Shown here piece after piece: positions 6,141 to 9,230 of a DNA stretch of 9,230 nt. A program made the position numbers and the translations under genes. The notes under the pieces are model-generated. The model was not told the origin of the DNA. It saw only the letters and a program-made list of their open reading frames with translations, and searched no databases. How positions within the stretch are numbered: position 1 is the first letter of the stretch; each line of letters starts with the position of its first letter. Source of the stretch: Caldisericota bacterium (lineage in GTDB: Bacteria > Caldisericota > Caldisericia > Cryosericales > Cryosericaceae); contig JAPLGI010000075.1 in NCBI GenBank assembly GCA_026390245.1, forward strand, positions 1-9,230, read 5' to 3'.

Positions 6141-7744
6141 AGATGTTCTCGACACAGATCATTGTCCCGGTGGATTCAAATTCCGTTCTGCAGGGAGCGC
6201 TTGAGGTCAAGCACGTTCTCGAGGAGATGATTGGCGCGTACAACCTTGCCAGCCAGGTCTCGGTGGTCGAGACCGGAGCTCTTGGCATCTATGACCAGGG
6301 CGTCGTTCTGGCCGTGTTCCCGGATGATGTCTATTACGGTGGCGTGAAACCGGTGGACGTGCAAGAGATTGTCACGGAGCATCTCCTGAAAGGGCGTGTC
6401 GTGTCACGCCTCGTGATCGACAGGAACCTTTCAAACAGGCGTCTTGTGGAGAAGGAGACAGGGAAGAGCCAGCAGAAGATCGTCCTGAGGAACGCAGGAC
6501 TCATCGATCCACAAAGCATCGACGAGTATATTGCTCGTGATGGGTACGGAGCGCTGGCCAAGGCTCTTGCCATGCAGCCCGGCGAGGTTATCCAGGTCCT
6601 GACCGACAGCAAGCTCCAGGGGCGGGGAGGCGCAGGATTTCCGACAGGGTTGAAGTGGGGAATGGTCGCGAAGGAGCAGAGCGACGAGAAGTACATCGTG
6701 TGCAACGCTGACGAGGGTGAGCCCGGGACGTTCAAGGACCGTCTCATTCTCGAGGGAGATCCGCACAGCATCGTTGAGGCCATGACCATTGCCGGCTACG
6801 CTACGGGAGCTCATCTCGGTATCGTGTATGTCCGCGGCGAGTACTTTATGTCGATTGCTCGCATGCAGAAGGCTATAAAGGATGCGACTGAGTATGGACT
6901 ACTGGGCGACGATGTCCTAGGGACAGGGTTCAAGTTTGACATTGAGGTCTATCGTGGTGGTGGCGCCTACATCTGCGGTGAGGAGTTTGCGCTGCTCGAG
7001 TCCATCGAGAACCAGCGGGGCGAGCCACGAAACAAGCCTCCGTTCCCTCCACAGGTTGGACTCTTTGGAAAGCCCACGGTCGTCAACAACGTGGAGACCT
7101 TCGCGAATGTACCACCGATTCTGCTGAATGGCAGCGACTGGTTCAAGTCTTTCGGGACACCCACGAGCGCCGGAACCAAGGTGTTCTCGCTGTCGGGCGA
7201 CGTCGTCAACCGGGGCATCGTGGAGGCTCCCTTCGGAGTCACTCTGAGAGAGCTCATCTACGACTTTGGTGGCGGCGTCAAGGGAGGCAAGCGTATTGGC
7301 TTCATCCAGACCGGTGGAAGTGCCGGGACTGTACTTACCGACAAGTACCTCGACACTCCATTGGATTTTGCCTCTATGAAGACCAGCAATGTCTCGATCG
7401 GGTCTGGGGTCATCCTGGTAGCTTCTGAGGACGTTCCACTTCTTCCGTTCCTGGAGGAGGTTGCCCACTTCTTCTGGCACGAGTCATGTGGCAAATGCAC
7501 ACCTTGCCGTGAGGGAACACTGCAGATCAAGGCGATCATGGAGGCGCTGGTTGGCCGCACTGCCGATCCTGATGCTTTGAGTCGGCTCGGCAGGCTGCTT
7601 AACACGCTCAGCAATACGTCTTTCTGCGGGTTGGGGCAAGCTGTGCCGCTTGCGTTCGAGTCTGCACTGCGCAACTTCCCCGAAGTATTCGACCGCGCCC
7701 TGGCGGAATCACACGTACCAGAGGCGTGTCAGGAAGAAGCATAG
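6137..7744 (+). CDS. nuoF: NuoF-type NADH-binding flavoprotein with degenerate N-terminal ferredoxin fold (NuoF-2)
   Basis: The 535-residue protein is a 51-kDa-type FMN/NADH subunit. GRGGAGFPTG is at 162-171, ADEGEPGTFKDR near 191, and the [4Fe-4S] ligands are C451, C454, C457 and C497. Residues 1-95 align with the N-terminal [2Fe-2S] domain of NuoF-1, ending in the same EHLLKGR-type segment, but the four ligand positions read P11, S16, A48 and Y52, so no cluster can bind there. The protein stops soon after the NuoF cluster domain and lacks the two C-terminal ferredoxin clusters of NuoF-1. Its EPGTFKDR signature is more complex I-like than the DPGAFMDR of NuoF-1. It probably acts with NuoE as an NADH diaphorase with one flavin and two clusters; the electron acceptor is not in the window. 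Confidence 0.92.
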   Translation: MKMFSTQIIVPVDSNSVLQGALEVKHVLEEMIGAYNLASQVSVVETGALGIYDQGVVLAVFPDDVYYGGVKPVDVQEIVTEHLLKGRVVSRLVIDRNLSNRRLVEKETGKSQQKIVLRNAGLIDPQSIDEYIARDGYGALAKALAMQPGEVIQVLTDSKLQGRGGAGFPTGLKWGMVAKEQSDEKYIVCNADEGEPGTFKDRLILEGDPHSIVEAMTIAGYATGAHLGIVYVRGEYFMSIARMQKAIKDATEYGLLGDDVLGTGFKFDIEVYRGGGAYICGEEFALLESIENQRGEPRNKPPFPPQVGLFGKPTVVNNVETFANVPPILLNGSDWFKSFGTPTSAGTKVFSLSGDVVNRGIVEAPFGVTLRELIYDFGGGVKGGKRIGFIQTGGSAGTVLTDKYLDTPLDFASMKTSNVSIGSGVILVASEDVPLLPFLEEVAHFFWHESCGKCTPCREGTLQIKAIMEALVGRTADPDALSRLGRLLNTLSNTSFCGLGQAVPLAFESALRNFPEVFDRALAESHVPEACQEEA

Positions 7745-7747
7745 TAT

Positions 7748-7775
7748 CGATCAACTACTGATCGGAAGGAGTAGT
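7748..7775 (+). promoter_or_regulatory. Possible RNA hairpin/pseudoknot around a start site
   Basis: In the 35-base gap before the TTG-start gene, CGATCA (7748-7753) and TGATCG (7759-7764) form a perfect 6-bp stem with loop ACTAC. That loop is also the exact complement of GTAGT at 7771-7775. The second pairing would place the Shine-Dalgarno in a loop. The elements are short and chance is possible. Confidence 0.25.
7764..7771 (+). promoter_or_regulatory. Shine-Dalgarno selecting a TTG start
   Basis: GGAAGGAG lies 8 bases before the TTG at 7780. It is the only good ribosome-binding site in the gap and supports initiation at this rare start codon. There is no in-frame ATG near the N-terminus that would keep the conserved beginning of the protein. 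Confidence 0.65.
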
Positions 7776-7779
7776 CGAC

Positions 7780-8118
7780 TTGAAACTGATCGAAGTTCTT
7801 GAGATTACGGGGGCAACGTGTGTCGCGGGTGAGCATCTGGACACGGTTGAGGTGAACCATGCGTTTGCTTCTGACCTCATGAGTGATGTGCTTGCCATGA
7901 GTCGTCCTGACACGCTTCTCATCACTGGGCTGACTACTCCTCAGATCATTCGAACGGCGCAGATGCTTGACCTGCCAGCCATCATCGTGGTACGGGGCAA
8001 GGAGGTCCCGAAGGATGTCGCTGATCTGGCGCGCGTGACAGGTGTTGTGGTTCTGGCGACACGCGACATCATGTACGTGACGTCGGGCAAGCTCTATGCC
8101 CGAGGGCTCTCTGGATAG
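7780..8118 (+). CDS. DRTGG-domain-type regulatory protein
   Basis: The 112-residue cytoplasmic protein starts at TTG. It resembles the small stand-alone DRTGG-type proteins (often labelled serine kinase by distant likeness to HPr kinase N-termini) found in gene groups of electron-bifurcating hydrogenases. Recognisable parts are the ASDLMSDVLAM stretch at about 30-40, LLITGLTTPQIIRTAQMLD at about 46-64, the hydrophobic strand AIIVVRG with following Lys, and the C-terminal MYVTSGKLYARGL. No kinase active site or membrane segment is seen. Its biochemical activity is not established; in other proteins DRTGG domains occur with CBS domains and are thought to bind small ligands. It ends 3 bases before the CBS-ATPase gene, and another DRTGG-type gene follows that, so the three probably act as one sensory unit. 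The domain call rests on recall of these motifs, not a search. Confidence 0.75.
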   Translation: MKLIEVLEITGATCVAGEHLDTVEVNHAFASDLMSDVLAMSRPDTLLITGLTTPQIIRTAQMLDLPAIIVVRGKEVPKDVADLARVTGVVVLATRDIMYVTSGKLYARGLSG

Positions 8119-8121
8119 CGC

Positions 8122-9051
8122 ATGTCCCTTGAGCAGAGCGTAGAGGCCCTGCGGTATCTGGGGCTGTTCAGCAGTCTTGATGCCTCCAGTGTTATGTCTA
8201 CCGCAGTGTATGCCCTTCATCCTGAGGACCGTGTCGCCGCAGCCCGCATTCTTATGCGGGAGAACTCGATTTCTGGAGTGCCCATCGTCGATGACAACTT
8301 CAAGCTGGTAGGGATTATCTCGGTTTCGAAGATCATCGAGGCTCTTGCGGACGGACGTCTGGCCGACTCTGTCGACTCAGTCATGACGCGCGATGTAGTC
8401 TCCCTCCGTGCTCATGACAGTCTTGAGACAATCCTGTCCTGTTTCCAGCGGTTCAAGTTCGGGCGCTTCCCGGTTGTCGAGGAAGGCGGAAAGCTGGTGG
8501 GCATGATTACCGACACCGATGTCCTGTCGGCGATTGTTCGCAGTTTCTACTCGGTGTACGTCCACGATCAGAAGCGCATGATGACCCTGGGCAGCTTTTC
8601 GGCTCTATCGAAGGAATTTGAGAACAGCGCGGACCTCGTATACGACATGAGCTGTGCGGGTCTGAAGAATGCTGGTGAAGGGTCGGCTCGACTGAAGGCG
8701 TTCCTCCAGGGCAAGGGTTTCAGCGAGGCTGTGATACGTCGGGCGAGTGTGTGCGCCTATGAGGCGGAAATCAACGTCTGCATCCATGCGGGAGGAAACG
8801 GCACACTCCGTGCCATTGCTCACGATGGAGAGATCATTGTACGTGTGGAAGACAACGGACCCGGAATCGAGAACATCGATTTGGCCATGAAGGAAGGCTG
8901 GTCCACCGCGACGGATGCAATCCGAGAGATGGGGTTTGGTGCGGGAATGGGTCTGCCGAACATTCGGCGGTTCTCAGACCATCTTGTCATCATCTCAGGG
9001 AAAGGAAAGCCGACCAAGGTGGAGATGATCTTCCTTGCGGACAAAGAGTAG
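8122..9051 (+). CDS. Two CBS domains fused to an RsbW-like (HATPase_c) ATP-binding domain
   Basis: The 309-residue soluble protein has CBS domains at about 22-75 (VPIVDDNFKLVGIIS) and 84-142 (FPVVEEGGKLVGMITDTDV), which typically bind adenine nucleotides. A GHKL ATPase follows at about 165-309. Its N-box carries E214 and N218 in YEAEINVCIHAGG; the G1 box is DNGPGI at 244-249 and the G2 box is GFGAGMGLPNI at 271-281. No phospho-acceptor histidine domain, receiver or transmembrane sensor is present, so it is not a standard sensor kinase. It resembles anti-sigma-type ATPases found next to bifurcating hydrogenase genes, here with an added CBS pair. It may sense energy charge and act on a partner by binding or serine phosphorylation (inference). 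The start has no strong Shine-Dalgarno; it lies 3 bases after the previous stop, so coupled translation is likely. Confidence 0.85.
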   Translation: MSLEQSVEALRYLGLFSSLDASSVMSTAVYALHPEDRVAAARILMRENSISGVPIVDDNFKLVGIISVSKIIEALADGRLADSVDSVMTRDVVSLRAHDSLETILSCFQRFKFGRFPVVEEGGKLVGMITDTDVLSAIVRSFYSVYVHDQKRMMTLGSFSALSKEFENSADLVYDMSCAGLKNAGEGSARLKAFLQGKGFSEAVIRRASVCAYEAEINVCIHAGGNGTLRAIAHDGEIIVRVEDNGPGIENIDLAMKEGWSTATDAIREMGFGAGMGLPNIRRFSDHLVIISGKGKPTKVEMIFLADKE

Positions 9052-9055
9052 GAGG
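9050..9055 (+). promoter_or_regulatory. Shine-Dalgarno of the second DRTGG-type gene
   Basis: AGGAGG overlaps the TAG stop (9049-9051) of the CBS-ATPase gene and lies 4 bases before the ATG at 9060. It ties translation of the two genes together. Confidence 0.65.
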
Positions 9056-9059
9056 CTAC

Positions 9060-9230
9060 ATGACCGTTCAAGACATTGTTGAGGCGCTCGGTGCCGAGGT
9101 CGCGGTCGAGGGCGACACAACGCGGCCGGTAACGGCAGGGTATGCCTGTGACCTTCTCTCGGAGGTCATCGCCAAGGCAGCCCCGGGATCGGCCTGGGCG
9201 ACCATTCAGACTCATGTCAACATCATTGCT
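9060..9230 (+). CDS. N-terminal part of a second DRTGG-type regulatory protein (3' end outside window)
   Basis: Fifty-seven codons run from the ATG to the window edge without a stop. The segment CDLLSEVIAKAAPGSAWATI followed by QTHVNIIA is typical of the other stand-alone DRTGG-type subfamily in hydrogenase-linked gene groups. It is paralogous to the protein at 7780-8118 but clearly distinct: QTHVNIIA stands where the first copy has TGLTTPQII. Its start is 8 bases after the CBS-ATPase stop. The expected full length is a little over 100 residues. Its function is unknown; its position suggests a partner of the ATPase protein. Confidence 0.7.
   Translation, partial: MTVQDIVEALGAEVAVEGDTTRPVTAGYACDLLSEVIAKAAPGSAWATIQTHVNIIA

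Noticed and set aside
6137..7744. NuoF-2 as a decayed pseudogene copy of NuoF-1
   Set aside because: The frame is intact over 535 codons, the FMN/NADH motif and all four [4Fe-4S] cysteines are kept, and it overlaps an intact nuoE; only the N-terminal cluster ligands are gone.

Overview
The window is a single plus-strand block of redox and signalling genes with very short gaps, overlaps and good Shine-Dalgarno sequences. It looks like part of one long operon of an anaerobic bacterium with formate- and probably hydrogen-linked energy metabolism. The genes are iron-sulfur flavoprotein subunits of the NADH-dehydrogenase/electron-bifurcating type, a cysteine-type molybdo/tungsto-formate dehydrogenase and a formate channel. 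Base composition is moderately GC-rich by eye. I cannot name the phylum from the sequence; anaerobic lineages such as Bacillota, Synergistota, Thermotogota or Caldisericota-like bacteria would all fit.

Layout. Positions 3-134 hold the end of a small thioredoxin-fold [2Fe-2S] ferredoxin. Positions 160-1944 encode a four-module HydB/NuoF-type flavoprotein, here called NuoF-1, with [2Fe-2S], FMN/NADH, SLBB/[4Fe-4S] and 2x[4Fe-4S] parts. Positions 1963-4686 encode a 907-residue formate dehydrogenase catalytic subunit with a NuoG-like N-terminus. Positions 4701-5549 encode a formate/nitrite-family channel. Positions 5607-6140 (NuoE) and 6137-7744 (NuoF-2) form an overlapping gene pair. NuoF-2 is reduced: its N-terminal ferredoxin-fold domain has lost all four cluster cysteines and it has no C-terminal ferredoxin. 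Positions 7780-8118 (DRTGG-type), 8122-9051 (two CBS domains fused to an RsbW-like ATPase) and 9060 to the end (start of a second DRTGG-type gene) form a signalling block.

How they work together (inference from family knowledge). NuoF-1, a NuoE and FdhA would form an NAD(H)- and ferredoxin-linked, probably electron-bifurcating formate dehydrogenase, with formate moving through the adjacent channel. The NuoE/NuoF-2 pair looks like a plain NADH diaphorase rather than a bifurcating one. DRTGG-ATPase-DRTGG gene groups are known beside electron-bifurcating [FeFe]-hydrogenase genes in anaerobes. Their appearance here suggests that the formate dehydrogenase operon runs into a hydrogenase-type cassette beyond the right edge. 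No RNA genes, mobile elements, CRISPR arrays, convincing promoters or terminators were seen, and no stretch over about 60 bases lacks a gene.
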